A DNA stretch of 11,965 nucleotides from RGIG5681 sp034180345 (GCA_034180345.1 JAXFOQ010000027.1:1-11965); one strand, 5' to 3'; shown: positions 6,425-11,965, numbered from the stretch's first letter. Translations and numbers: made by a program. Notes: generated from the letters alone by a model not told the origin.

Positions 6425-6450
6425 AAGCCCACTTTCGGTGGGCTTTTTTA
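6425..6450 (+). terminator. Terminator of the pfl operon
   Basis: AAGCCCAC (6425-6432) pairs with GTGGGCTT (6438-6445) over a TTTCG loop, followed by a T run to 6449. It is a strong intrinsic terminator placed immediately upstream of the next promoter element. Confidence 0.95.
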
Positions 6451-6451
6451 A

Positions 6452-6460
6452 TGTTATAAT
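6452..6460 (+). promoter_or_regulatory. Extended -10 promoter of the pseudouridine operon
   Basis: TGT-TATAAT is an extended -10 element with a consensus hexamer (6455-6460). No convincing -35 box is seen 16-18 bases upstream, where the pfl terminator stem lies. The expected transcription start is at or next to the ATG at 6467, implying a leaderless or nearly leaderless mRNA. Confidence 0.6.
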
Positions 6461-6466
6461 AAAGAC

Positions 6467-6649
6467 ATGGAAAAGTTAATTGAATTTTTAGAAGGTCATT
6501 CACTTCTATTGTTATTGATTTTAGTTGGTGGTCTGGTTATTGGTGCTGTTATGGGCATTCTTAATATTGTTAGAATAGCTTTTTTGTTTGTTTTTGCCAT
6601 AATCGTCATCGTTACTTTAATCAATCACTTTGTGGGTAGAAAAAAATGA
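6467..6649 (+). CDS. Small two-helix membrane protein, 60 aa, unrecognised
   Basis: The 60-residue product is almost entirely hydrophobic after the first ten residues, with helices at about 12-31 (LLLLLILVGGLVIG) and 35-55, and a basic end (VGRKK) that suggests a cytoplasmic C-terminus. The glycine-rich turn between the helices suggests a tight hairpin. The gene overlaps psuK by 4 bases (ATGA) and lies right behind a TATAAT element, so it heads the operon. No Shine-Dalgarno sequence is visible; initiation on a leaderless transcript is likely. It is too small to be a nucleoside transporter on its own, though it could be an accessory or regulatory membrane peptide. I do not recognise a family. 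Evidence for coding is position, overlap and a coherent hydrophobic pattern. Confidence 0.65.
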   Translation: MEKLIEFLEGHSLLLLLILVGGLVIGAVMGILNIVRIAFLFVFAIIVIVTLINHFVGRKK

Positions 6650-7587
6650 TATATGTAATCGGGGGATCTAATATTGATTTGTTTGCTCATTCCAATGATG
6701 AATTAGTACTAAAGGAATCTAATCTGGGGAAGGTTAAGATTGGTTTTGGTGGTGTGGCTAGAAATATTGCTGAAAATTTATCTAATTTTGATCATAAAGT
6801 TAGTTTGGTTACAGGTTTGGGTAATGATTATTTTGCCACTACCTTAGTAGATGATTTGAGATCTAAGGGTGTTGAACTGGATTATGCCGTTGATGTTAAT
6901 GACAGTCAATCAACATACTTGGCTTTATTTGATCAAGAAAATGATATGCACCTTGCCATTAATGATATGGATATACTCAATCGACTAAGCAAAGATGATT
7001 TCAATGAATTATTAAAGCAGATAAATAATCGTGATTTGGTTGTTTTTGATGCTAATTTTAATGAAGAATTATTGGAGTATCTTTCATCGAAAATTAATTG
7101 TTATAAGGCTATTGATGCTACATCAGCTATTAAATTGAGGCGTATTAAGAAATTTGCTGCTAATTTTAATTGCATTAAAATGAATGTTATTGAAGCTGGT
7201 GATTTTGCAAATATTGATTTAATTAATGACGATGATTTTATTGAGGCCTTTAAATATTTTAAAACACAGGGAATTGATGAGGTCATCATTTCGACTAAAG
7301 ATGGTCTTTATTATGGTGATAAAAATTATATCTATCATTATCGTCATAATGCCAATATTGATGTTGTTAATGCCAGTGGTGCTGGGGATGCGCTTATGAG
7401 TGGCTTTATCCACGGAAGGTATGAGGGATATGATTTAGATTATCAATTAAAAGTTTCACTTTCCCTAGCTTTATTGACACTCAAAAGCTTGAATAATGTA
7501 GCTATATGTGATAAAACAATGGTTCGCGATATTGCGATTAATAGTAATATAAAAGGAGAAGTAGTCTATGAATATCAGAATAAGTGA
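6646..7587 (+). CDS. psuK: Pseudouridine kinase (PfkB family), 313 aa
   Basis: The enzyme phosphorylates pseudouridine to pseudouridine 5'-phosphate with ATP in the cytoplasm. PfkB/ribokinase features are clear: the N-terminal strand and IGGSNIDLF, then GFGGVARNIAENLSNF near 33-48 (the GGVARNIAENL wording is typical of pseudouridine kinases), VTGLGNDYF, and the signature VNASGAGDALMSGF with the catalytic base expected at Asp248 in GAGD. The length is normal for the family. It begins with a 4-base overlap with the small membrane gene, and psuG starts 20 bases before its end, so translation is coupled. Direct adjacency to a pseudouridine-5'-phosphate glycosidase fixes the substrate better than the sequence alone would. 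The upstream ribosome site is weak. Confidence 0.92.
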   Translation: MIYVIGGSNIDLFAHSNDELVLKESNLGKVKIGFGGVARNIAENLSNFDHKVSLVTGLGNDYFATTLVDDLRSKGVELDYAVDVNDSQSTYLALFDQENDMHLAINDMDILNRLSKDDFNELLKQINNRDLVVFDANFNEELLEYLSSKINCYKAIDATSAIKLRRIKKFAANFNCIKMNVIEAGDFANIDLINDDDFIEAFKYFKTQGIDEVIISTKDGLYYGDKNYIYHYRHNANIDVVNASGAGDALMSGFIHGRYEGYDLDYQLKVSLSLALLTLKSLNNVAICDKTMVRDIAINSNIKGEVVYEYQNK

Positions 7588-8482
7588 AGAAGTTAAACAA
7601 GCCTTAGAAAAAGGTTTACCAGTTGTTAGTTTGGAATCAACCATTATTTCCCATGGTATGCCTTATCCAAAAAATGTTGAAACAGCTTTGAATGTTGAAA
7701 AAATTATCAGAGAAAACGGTGCTATTCCAGCAACTATCGGTATTATTGATGGTGTTGGTGTTGTGGGAATGAGTCCTGAAGAAATTGAAGAATTTGGTAA
7801 GCGTGGTGGTATTGCTAAAGTATCAAGGCGCGATTTACCAGTGATTATGGCACGAAAGATGTGGGGTGCTACAACTGTGGCTACTACTATGATTTTTAGT
7901 GCGATGGCTGGCATTGAAGTTTTTGTAACTGGTGGTGCTGGTGGTGTTCATCGTGGGGCTACTGAAACATTTGATATTAGTGCCGATCTACAGGAGCTTG
8001 CTAAAACAAATGTCAGTGTTGTTTGTGCTGGCACGAAGGCCATTTTAGATCTGCCATTGACACTTGAATATTTAGAAACCTACGGAGTACCAGTATTGGG
8101 TTATCAAACAGCTGAATTTCCATCTTTTTATACCAGACACTCAGGGCTTGCCTTAGATTATAAGGTTGATTCTTGCGAAGAAATGGCAGCAATTATTAAG
8201 GCTAAAAGGGATAATCAATTAAATGGTGGGGTCTTGGTTTGCAATCCAATCCCAGAAGAATATTCATTAGACCCTGAAGTTATGAATAAGGCTATTAATG
8301 ATGCTTTAATTGAAGCTGATAATCAAGGGATAAAGGGTAAAGAAACAACTCCTTTCTTACTTGCCAAGGTTGCTGAAATTACCAAGGGTGAGTCATTGGA
8401 GGCTAATATCCAATTAGTTTATAACAATGCTCGAGTTGGTTCTGGCATTGCAAAAGAATTGGCTAAAATAAAAAATGTTTAA
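7568..8482 (+). CDS. psuG: Pseudouridine-5'-phosphate glycosidase, 304 aa
   Basis: PsuG cleaves the carbon-carbon glycosidic bond of pseudouridine 5'-phosphate, giving uracil and ribose 5-phosphate; it is thermodynamically reversible but catabolic with PsuK. The sequence shows the family pattern from start to end: VSLESTIISHGMPYP (Glu23 a likely active-site acid), ATIGIIDG, KVSRRDLP, ATTVATTM, the glycine-rich FVTGGAGGVHRGATETFDISADL, CAGTKAILDLP with Lys157 at the position of the lysine that forms the covalent sugar adduct in E. coli PsuG, and GYQTAEFPSFYTR..G. The length is standard. AAAGGAG lies about 9 bases before the ATG. The gene overlaps psuK by 20 bases and the next gene by 8. Uracil and ribose phosphate would feed nucleotide salvage and the pentose phosphate route. 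Confidence 0.97.
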   Translation: MNIRISEEVKQALEKGLPVVSLESTIISHGMPYPKNVETALNVEKIIRENGAIPATIGIIDGVGVVGMSPEEIEEFGKRGGIAKVSRRDLPVIMARKMWGATTVATTMIFSAMAGIEVFVTGGAGGVHRGATETFDISADLQELAKTNVSVVCAGTKAILDLPLTLEYLETYGVPVLGYQTAEFPSFYTRHSGLALDYKVDSCEEMAAIIKAKRDNQLNGGVLVCNPIPEEYSLDPEVMNKAINDALIEADNQGIKGKETTPFLLAKVAEITKGESLEANIQLVYNNARVGSGIAKELAKIKNV

Positions 8483-9266
8483 TAACTGTTATAGTAAAGA
8501 AGAATTAATCCAATTATTTAAAAGTATTGGTATTGTTAGAGGAATGTGCGTTGTTGTCCATGTTTCGATGAAAAAATTTGGTTATATCATCGGTGGTGCC
8601 CAAACTTTTAATGATGCTCTTATTGAATGTCTTGGTGATGAGGGAACCTTAATTATGCCCCTTCAATGCAGTGAAAATAGTGATCCTGCTAGCTGGGATA
8701 ATCCTTGCGTTCCTTTTAATGTGATAGATAAAATTCGCAATAATTATCCTGCCTTCGATGAAAATAATAGTGATTCTTACTATATGGGGAGGGTTGTTGA
8801 TAATTTACGAAGAAGACCAGGAGTTGTTTTTTCTAAACATCCGAACATGAGTTTTATCGCCTATGGTCAAATGGCTGAATACATATGTAATCATCATCTA
8901 TTGGAACTTGGCCTTGGAGAAAACAGTCCTCTAGCAAGCTTGTATAATCTTAAAGCTAGTACTGTTTTGATGGGTGTTGACTATGATAACGCTACAGTAT
9001 TGCATCTTGCTGAATATCGTAGTGGTTTTAGACCCTATATTATTCAATCGGCTAGTGTGATTGCTGATGGTAAAAAACAACGGGTTAAATATTTGGAAGA
9101 AGACTTGAATAGTGATGATTTTATTGATTTGGGTTTTCAACTTGAAAAAAATAATTTGGTCAAAAAATACCAAATAAATGATTTAATAATTAAAGTTTTT
9201 AAATGTGATGAGGTTGTTAATTTTGGACAAAAATACTTTGAACAGCCTTTAAACTACTACAAATAA
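8475..9266 (+). CDS. AAC(3)-family (aminoglycoside 3-N-acetyltransferase-like) protein, 263 aa
   Basis: The protein has the Antibiotic_NAT fold: VVHVSMKKFGYIIGGAQT at 27-44, GTLIMPLQCS, then SDPASWDNPCVPF, MGRVVDNLRRRPGVVFSKHPNMSFIAYG at 104-131, GENSPLASLY and finally LMGVDYDNATVLHLAEYR. There His177, with Glu180 close by, matches the conserved active-site region. The length is normal for the family, whose members move an acetyl group from acetyl-CoA to an amine. Despite the family name, a chromosomal member in a nucleoside-salvage operon need not confer drug resistance. It starts inside psuG (8-base overlap), so it is translated with the pseudouridine genes. The ribosome site is poor, consistent with coupling. 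Its natural acceptor is unknown; a nucleoside- or amino-sugar-related substrate is speculation from context. Confidence 0.88.
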   Translation: MFNNCYSKEELIQLFKSIGIVRGMCVVVHVSMKKFGYIIGGAQTFNDALIECLGDEGTLIMPLQCSENSDPASWDNPCVPFNVIDKIRNNYPAFDENNSDSYYMGRVVDNLRRRPGVVFSKHPNMSFIAYGQMAEYICNHHLLELGLGENSPLASLYNLKASTVLMGVDYDNATVLHLAEYRSGFRPYIIQSASVIADGKKQRVKYLEEDLNSDDFIDLGFQLEKNNLVKKYQINDLIIKVFKCDEVVNFGQKYFEQPLNYYK

Positions 9267-9279
9267 TCAAAGAGCTTTA

Positions 9280-9308
9280 TTGTCAAAATAAATATTTATT
9301 TATATAAT
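9280..9308 (+). promoter_or_regulatory. Promoter of thiT
   Basis: TTGTCA (9280-9285), a 17-base spacer and consensus TATAAT (9303-9308). The start at about 9315 falls just before the first stem of the riboswitch, so the aptamer is the 5' end of the transcript. Confidence 0.8.
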
Positions 9309-9316
9309 GTTTATTG

Positions 9317-9388
9317 TAAACAGGGGTGCCGTTGGGCTGAGAAATACCCTTATTACCTGATCTAGTTAATGCTAGCGTAGGGAGTTTA
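9317..9388 (+). promoter_or_regulatory. TPP riboswitch (THI element)
   Basis: The conserved cores are intact and in order: GGGGTGCC (9323-9330), GGCTGAGA (9335-9342), ATACCCTTATTACCTGATC (9344-9362) and GCTAGCGTAGGGAG (9371-9384). Closing stem P1 can form between TAAAC (9317-9321) and GTTTA (9384-9388). The aptamer binds thiamine pyrophosphate and lowers expression of the thiT gene that follows. Confidence 0.97.
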
Positions 9389-9399
9389 ATGCTCTTTGC

Positions 9400-9424
9400 G
9401 CCTTCGCTAAAGGAGGCTTTTATT
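9400..9424 (+). promoter_or_regulatory. Riboswitch expression platform: hairpin hiding the thiT ribosome site
   Basis: GCCTTC (9400-9405) pairs with GGAGGC (9412-9417), one pair being G-U, over the loop GCTAAA. The right arm is most of the AAAGGAGG Shine-Dalgarno sequence (9409-9416). The hairpin is followed by CTTTTATTTT, so it could also end transcription weakly. TPP-dependent control of translation is the likelier mode. I see the hairpin but cannot compute the competing folds. Confidence 0.6.
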
Positions 9425-9976
9425 TTGAAAAAGAATATCAGAACTATCGTTTTCGTAGCACTTTATGTTGCTATGGCTATCGCATTTGATTATACGAAAA
9501 ATTTTATTCCGTTTAATGAGATGCCATCAGGTGGAAGCTATATAAATTTAGCACTTATTCCACTGGTGATTGCTTCATGCCATTTTGGTTTACTTCAGGG
9601 CATGGGTATTGGACTTTTATATTGGGCAATAGCTTCTTTATTGGGCTTAAATTCTTATTATCTTAATGCTTTCCAATATTTGTTTGACTATATTATTCCG
9701 GCTGTTTCTATCGGTTTTGTTGGAATTTATGCTTTGAATAAAAAGATTTATATGATGGAGTTGGGAATTGTTTTGATGAGTTTGAGTCGGTTTTTAACCA
9801 CACTTATATCTGGTGCATATTTTTGGTTGTCAGATGGGGCGGTGGCTGGAAGTACCATCGCATGGGCTAATTCATTTAGATATAACTTTGGCTATAATTT
9901 CTCTAGCATGGTTATTTTGATGATTATTTGTCCAATTATTTTTAAACGCATTGAAAAAATCTTAGAACATATTTGA
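9425..9976 (+). CDS. thiT: ECF transporter thiamine-binding S component ThiT, 183 aa
   Basis: ThiT is the membrane subunit that captures thiamine for a shared ECF energising module (EcfA/A'/T), which is not in this window. The protein has about six hydrophobic helices. It contains the S-component features GGSYINLALIPLVIAS near residues 36-51 and, toward the end, a thiamine-site region SGAYFWLSDGA....SFRYNFGYN rich in Trp, Tyr and Asn, as expected for ThiT. I chose the TTG at 9425 because AAAGGAGG (9409-9416) is 8 bases upstream and MKKNIRTIVF is a natural beginning. An ATG at 9389 in the same frame would lie on the riboswitch. The gene is the only one behind the TPP riboswitch, supporting thiamine as substrate. 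A convergent thiamine pyrophosphokinase follows. Confidence 0.94.
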   Translation: MKKNIRTIVFVALYVAMAIAFDYTKNFIPFNEMPSGGSYINLALIPLVIASCHFGLLQGMGIGLLYWAIASLLGLNSYYLNAFQYLFDYIIPAVSIGFVGIYALNKKIYMMELGIVLMSLSRFLTTLISGAYFWLSDGAVAGSTIAWANSFRYNFGYNFSSMVILMIICPIIFKRIEKILEHI

Positions 9977-9984
9977 GAGAATTT

Positions 9985-10021
9985 AAATAAATGACAACCG
10001 TTTGTGGTTGTCATTTATTTT
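9985..10021. terminator. Bidirectional terminator between thiT and thiN
   Basis: A perfect 15-bp inverted repeat pairs AAATAAATGACAACC (9985-9999) with GGTTGTCATTTATTT (10006-10020) over a 6-base loop. The outer A/T-rich arms supply a T-rich end on both strands, so it can stop transcription from both convergent genes. The right arm contains the stop codon of the minus-strand gene. Confidence 0.9.
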
Positions 10022-10634
10022 GGTCATTTGATTGAACGCAAAGTATCTTTCCAGTTTGGATGATGATGGTCGCAAAATCATCAATAATTTCATTGGATAA
10101 CCCGATATTTTCATATTTATCTAATTTTTGATTATTTAAGGGATATTTGAAACCAATTAAACTCAATTCGCTGTCGGTAAGTGTAAAAAAACTAAAATAT
10201 TGGTAATGACTTTTAGCTAACATGTGTATCCCGGGCTTTAAAATATAAGCTTTATTATTATAATCTCTAATAGTTATATCAAAATCACTGTATTTATCTA
10301 AAAGAATTAAATTATTTAAGCTATGATCAAGCCTTTTGCCAATGCCACCAATAACAATTAGATGCTGATAGTTTAAGGTAGTTGCATATTTAATTGCCAG
10401 TTCTGAATCACTATAATCCTTAACTGAAGGGTATTCGATTATTTTATCGGTATATTTTTTGATGATTGCTAAATCATTTTTATTAATTGAATCAAAATCA
10501 CCAATAGCAGCAACCATCTTGATTTTTTGTGAAGCTAAAAAAAGGGCACCTCCATCAACGCCGATGTAATCGGCATCAATTTTTTCTGGCAATTCTGTTG
10601 CCAAGTTTGTAACTATTAATACTATATCTTTCAT
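10011..10634 (-). CDS. thiN: Thiamine pyrophosphokinase, 207 aa
   Basis: The enzyme transfers pyrophosphate from ATP to thiamine, giving the cofactor TPP in the cytoplasm. The catalytic-domain motifs are present: YIGVDGGA near 23-30, GDFDSI at 45-50 (acidic Mg/ATP site), KDYSDSELAI at 72-81 and GGIGKRLDHSLNNL at 96-109 (the thiamine/ATP pocket). The C-terminal part, with SELSLIGFKYPLNN, corresponds to the vitamin-binding beta domain. The length is typical (about 205-220). It is convergent with thiT, so imported thiamine can be converted at once to TPP, which in turn represses thiT through the riboswitch. The promoter lies in the 51-base gap shared with the next gene, and there is no clear ribosome site. 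Confidence 0.95.
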   Translation of the reverse strand: MKDIVLIVTNLATELPEKIDADYIGVDGGALFLASQKIKMVAAIGDFDSINKNDLAIIKKYTDKIIEYPSVKDYSDSELAIKYATTLNYQHLIVIGGIGKRLDHSLNNLILLDKYSDFDITIRDYNNKAYILKPGIHMLAKSHYQYFSFFTLTDSELSLIGFKYPLNNQKLDKYENIGLSNEIIDDFATIIIQTGKILCVQSNDQNK

Positions 10635-10643
10635 AATAACAAT

Positions 10644-10652
10644 ATTTTAACA
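10644..10652 (-). promoter_or_regulatory. Extended -10 promoter candidate of thiN
   Basis: Read on the minus strand, TGT-TAAAAT forms an extended -10 element. The hexamer ends 9 bases before the ATG at 10634, so the transcript would have only about two or three leader bases. The -35 region is weak. Confidence 0.45.
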
Positions 10653-10672
10653 ATAAAATGAGCTAAATGGTT

Positions 10673-10678
10673 TATAAT
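10673..10678 (+). promoter_or_regulatory. -10 box of the DUF402 phosphatase gene
   Basis: A consensus TATAAT ends 7 bases before the ATG at 10686. Transcription would start on or beside the A of the start codon, giving a leaderless message. No good -35 box is seen at the proper distance; TTAACA at 10647-10652 is 20 bases away. Confidence 0.5.
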
Positions 10679-10685
10679 TATTATT

Positions 10686-11219
10686 ATGAATGATTTAACC
10701 AAAGGTGATAGAGTGTTTATACAATCTTTCAAACACGACGGATCCGTGCATCGTACATGGTCTAAGGGTATTGTGATTGATAACAATGATGATTTTTGTG
10801 TTGTGGTTACTGACCATTGTTTTGTGGTTGAAAGTGATAATCGCAGGTGGATTACCAAAGAGCCGGCGATCTGTTTTTTTTATGAAAAAAGATGGTTTAA
10901 TATTATTTCGATGATTAGAAAGAATGGAATATATTACTATTGCAATATTGCCAGTCCGAGCATATATGATGGGGAGGCGATTAAAAATATTGATTATGAC
11001 TTAGATTTGAAAGTTTATCCTGATGGTAGTTATAATATTCTTGATGAATATGAGTATCAACAGCACGCAAAACAAATGAATTATCCAAAAGAGATAAAAA
11101 ATATCGTTGAGAATGAATTGAAATCACTTATCAATCAAGCTGAAAATAAAGTGGCACCATTTGATTTTCAAACGATTGATTATTATTTGATGGAATATTT
11201 TAAAATGTTGTCGGTATAA
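10686..11219 (+). CDS. DUF402 family nucleoside tri-/diphosphate phosphatase, 177 aa
   Basis: The protein resembles B. subtilis YgaC and related Ntdp proteins, Mg-dependent enzymes that hydrolyse nucleoside tri- and diphosphates. It has an N-terminal beta section with SFKHDGSVHRTW at 14-25, then VESDNRRWITKEPAICFFY, followed by a compact block GIYYYCNIASPSIYDGEAIK and IDYDLDLKVYPDGS. The acidic residues of that block should bind metal and nucleotide. A helical C-terminal tail completes the usual length of 170-180 residues. No Shine-Dalgarno sequence is visible, and the TATAAT box lies only 7 bases upstream of the ATG. It is divergent from thiN and followed after 16 bases by a GNAT gene, probably in one operon. 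The family is confident from overall similarity; the physiological substrate is not known. Confidence 0.93.
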   Translation: MNDLTKGDRVFIQSFKHDGSVHRTWSKGIVIDNNDDFCVVVTDHCFVVESDNRRWITKEPAICFFYEKRWFNIISMIRKNGIYYYCNIASPSIYDGEAIKNIDYDLDLKVYPDGSYNILDEYEYQQHAKQMNYPKEIKNIVENELKSLINQAENKVAPFDFQTIDYYLMEYFKMLSV

Positions 11220-11235
11220 AAAGGAGGAAAAAGAG

Positions 11236-11481
11236 ATGACTTACGAATATGTAGATAAAAAAATATTGATGATGGTGGACGGGAAGGAAGTTGGCTATAT
11301 TGAGTACGAATTAAAAGATAATAGTATAAACATCTTACACACTGTGGTTTATAGTGAGTTTCAAGGTAGAGGATATGCTAGGGAATTGGTCAATGAAGCG
11401 ATTGCCTACGCTGATAAACAAGGCTATGCTTTGACTTCCGTTTGTAGCTATGCTACAAAAGTTATCCAAAAAAACAATTGA
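11236..11481 (+). CDS. Minimal GNAT-type N-acetyltransferase (YjdJ-like), 81 aa
   Basis: This short acetyl-CoA-binding protein belongs to the reduced GNAT class (Acetyltransf_CG type), which keeps only the cofactor-binding core. An initial beta-hairpin leads to GYIEYEL, then ILHTVVYSEFQGRGYARELVNEAI, in which the QGRGYA pyrophosphate-binding loop sits at about residues 43-48. AIAYADKQGYALTSVCSYATKVI follows, a cysteine-containing strand and helix that is typical of this class. About 80-95 residues is normal, so it is not truncated. It has the best ribosome site in the window (AAAAGGAGG, about 9 bases upstream) and lies 16 bases after the DUF402 gene, likely co-transcribed. The acceptor substrate is unknown. 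No clear terminator follows. Confidence 0.88.
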   Translation: MTYEYVDKKILMMVDGKEVGYIEYELKDNSINILHTVVYSEFQGRGYARELVNEAIAYADKQGYALTSVCSYATKVIQKNN

Positions 11482-11727
11482 ACAGCAGAATAATTAACGC
11501 TTATTAAAATTAAAAAGATATTCAAGGTAAGATAAGCTTAAATAAAAATTAAATTCAATTATAAATAAGAGTTGAAAAAATTGTTTAATTATATCACTTA
11601 AAGTTATTTATTGATGAAAGCTCCTAAATAAGGGAACTTACTTTGACAAAACTAGCTAAAGAGGAACTTATATTAGTAATTAAATTAATTAAATTTTTTA
11701 GTATGATATTTAACAAAAGTAAATTAA
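11482..11727. other. Gene-free AT-rich upstream flank of the rRNA operon
   Basis: I find no gene, tRNA or clear terminator here. Two copies of GGAACTTA lie exactly 30 bases apart (11633-11640 and 11663-11670), with a consensus TTGACA at 11643-11648 between them. No -10 box stands at the proper distance from that TTGACA; the nearest TATATT-type hexamers give 19-20 base spacers. Confidence 0.5.
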
Positions 11728-11758
11728 TTGGCACAAATCCAAAAATATGTGCTAAAAT
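11728..11758 (+). promoter_or_regulatory. Upstream rRNA promoter candidate (P1)
   Basis: TTGGCA (11728-11733) and an extended -10, TGC-TAAAAT (11750-11758), are separated by 19 bases, longer than ideal but helped by the TG motif. GCACA and TGTGC in the spacer (11731-11735, 11748-11752) form an inverted repeat. The expected start is near 11765. Confidence 0.4.
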
Positions 11759-11765
11759 AATCTAG

Positions 11766-11783
11766 CATGTGCATTCGCATATG
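11766..11783 (+). promoter_or_regulatory. Hairpin at the 5' end of the P1 transcript
   Basis: CATGTGC (11766-11772) pairs with GCATATG (11777-11783) over ATTC, one pair being G-U. It would sit at the very start of an RNA from P1, where hairpins often protect the 5' end or affect elongation. Confidence 0.4.
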
Positions 11784-11860
11784 GATATAGCTAAATATGA
11801 TATTGTCAAATTCAGAAATCAACTAGTGAAATTCTTTTCAAAAAAATTTCAAATTAGTTA

Positions 11861-11889
11861 TTGACTTAGGAATATAGGTTTGATAATAT
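11861..11889 (+). promoter_or_regulatory. Main rRNA operon promoter (P2)
   Basis: TTGACT (11861-11866), a 17-base spacer and TAATAT (11884-11889), the latter preceded by TGA as an extended -10. The upstream 25 bases are nearly pure A/T with an A run (11840-11846), like an rRNA UP element. The expected start is about 11896. Confidence 0.7.
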
Positions 11890-11895
11890 ATATGA

Positions 11896-11965
11896 GCACC
11901 GCAATTAAGGAAGCTTAATAAACGGTAATTCGATCTTTGAAAACTGAATAAGAAATCAATTAAAC
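11896..11965 (+). other. Leader of a ribosomal RNA operon with boxA (cut by window end)
   Basis: GATCTTTGAAAACT (11932-11945) is the boxA-like sequence commonly found before Firmicutes 16S rRNA genes, followed by GAATAAG. No mature 16S 5' sequence appears before 11965, so the rRNA gene should begin shortly downstream. BoxA recruits the Nus antitermination factors. Confidence 0.75.

Noticed and set aside
7101..7914. Minus-strand open frames inside psuK and psuG
   Set aside because: They mirror the coding bias of confident plus-strand genes and have no supporting signals.
8475..9266. Calling the AAC(3)-like gene an antibiotic-resistance gene
   Set aside because: Family membership alone does not show resistance, and the gene is embedded in a metabolic operon with no mobile element around it.
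9389..9424. ATG at 9389 as the start of thiT
   Set aside because: It lies in the riboswitch closing stem and has no ribosome site; TTG at 9425 follows AAAGGAGG and gives the normal ThiT N-terminus.
11643..11674. Promoter built on TTGACA at 11643
   Set aside because: The -35 is perfect but no -10 hexamer lies 16-18 bases downstream; the nearest candidates are at 19-20.
1..11965. CRISPR arrays, insertion sequences, prophage genes and tRNAs
   Set aside because: I saw no regularly spaced repeats, transposase or phage-like frames, or cloverleaf-type sequences in the window.

Overview
The window looks like a chromosomal segment of a low-GC Gram-positive, fermentative (Firmicutes/Bacilli-type) bacterium. 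The evidence is AT-rich DNA with TAA/TGA stops, TGG used for tryptophan (so the standard bacterial code, not a TGA-Trp mollicute), sigma-A style promoters, AGGAGG-type ribosome sites, a perfect catabolite-response-element match, an ECF thiamine S component under a TPP riboswitch, and a Firmicutes-style rRNA leader at the right edge. An Erysipelotrichia-like or neighbouring lineage is a guess from overall character; the sequence does not fix the genus.

Layout. 2-163: the last 53 codons of an amidohydrolase (isoaspartyl dipeptidase or NagA-like). 150-1351: two unrecognised membrane-associated proteins, closed by a strong terminator. 1464-1973: a membrane-anchored XRE regulator with a palindrome over its own promoter. 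2096-3019 (minus): an AEC-family permease, divergent from the pyruvate formate-lyase operon. 3191-6400: pflA, a small CxxC thioredoxin-fold protein, and a pyruvate formate-lyase encoded as two consecutive reading frames, a 664-residue catalytic core and a separate 77-residue glycyl-radical domain. A cre site covers the -35 box of this operon's promoter, and a terminator follows it. 6467-9266: a small two-helix membrane protein, pseudouridine kinase, pseudouridine-5'-phosphate glycosidase and an AAC(3)-fold acetyltransferase, all overlapping or abutting. 9280-9976: promoter, TPP riboswitch and thiT (TTG start). 10011-10634 (minus): thiamine pyrophosphokinase, convergent with thiT over a shared bidirectional terminator. 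10686-11481: a DUF402 nucleotide phosphatase and a minimal GNAT protein. 11482-11965: a gene-free stretch with stacked promoters and hairpins ending in a boxA-like rRNA leader; the 16S gene should begin just outside the window.

How the genes work together. The pfl operon converts pyruvate plus CoA to acetyl-CoA plus formate under anaerobic conditions. PflA would install the radical on Gly52 of the small subunit, which must then dock on the core that carries Cys405/Cys406. The psu genes salvage pseudouridine to uracil and ribose 5-phosphate. ThiT and ThiN together take up thiamine and convert it to TPP, with feedback on thiT through the riboswitch.

The most interesting item is the split pyruvate formate-lyase. 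Its two parts lie in the same frame, separated only by TAA-AAT-AAA before the second ATG, with a Shine-Dalgarno-like sequence inside the last codons of the core. This could be a native two-subunit enzyme, readthrough, or a recent nonsense change; the sequence favours a native split but does not prove it.
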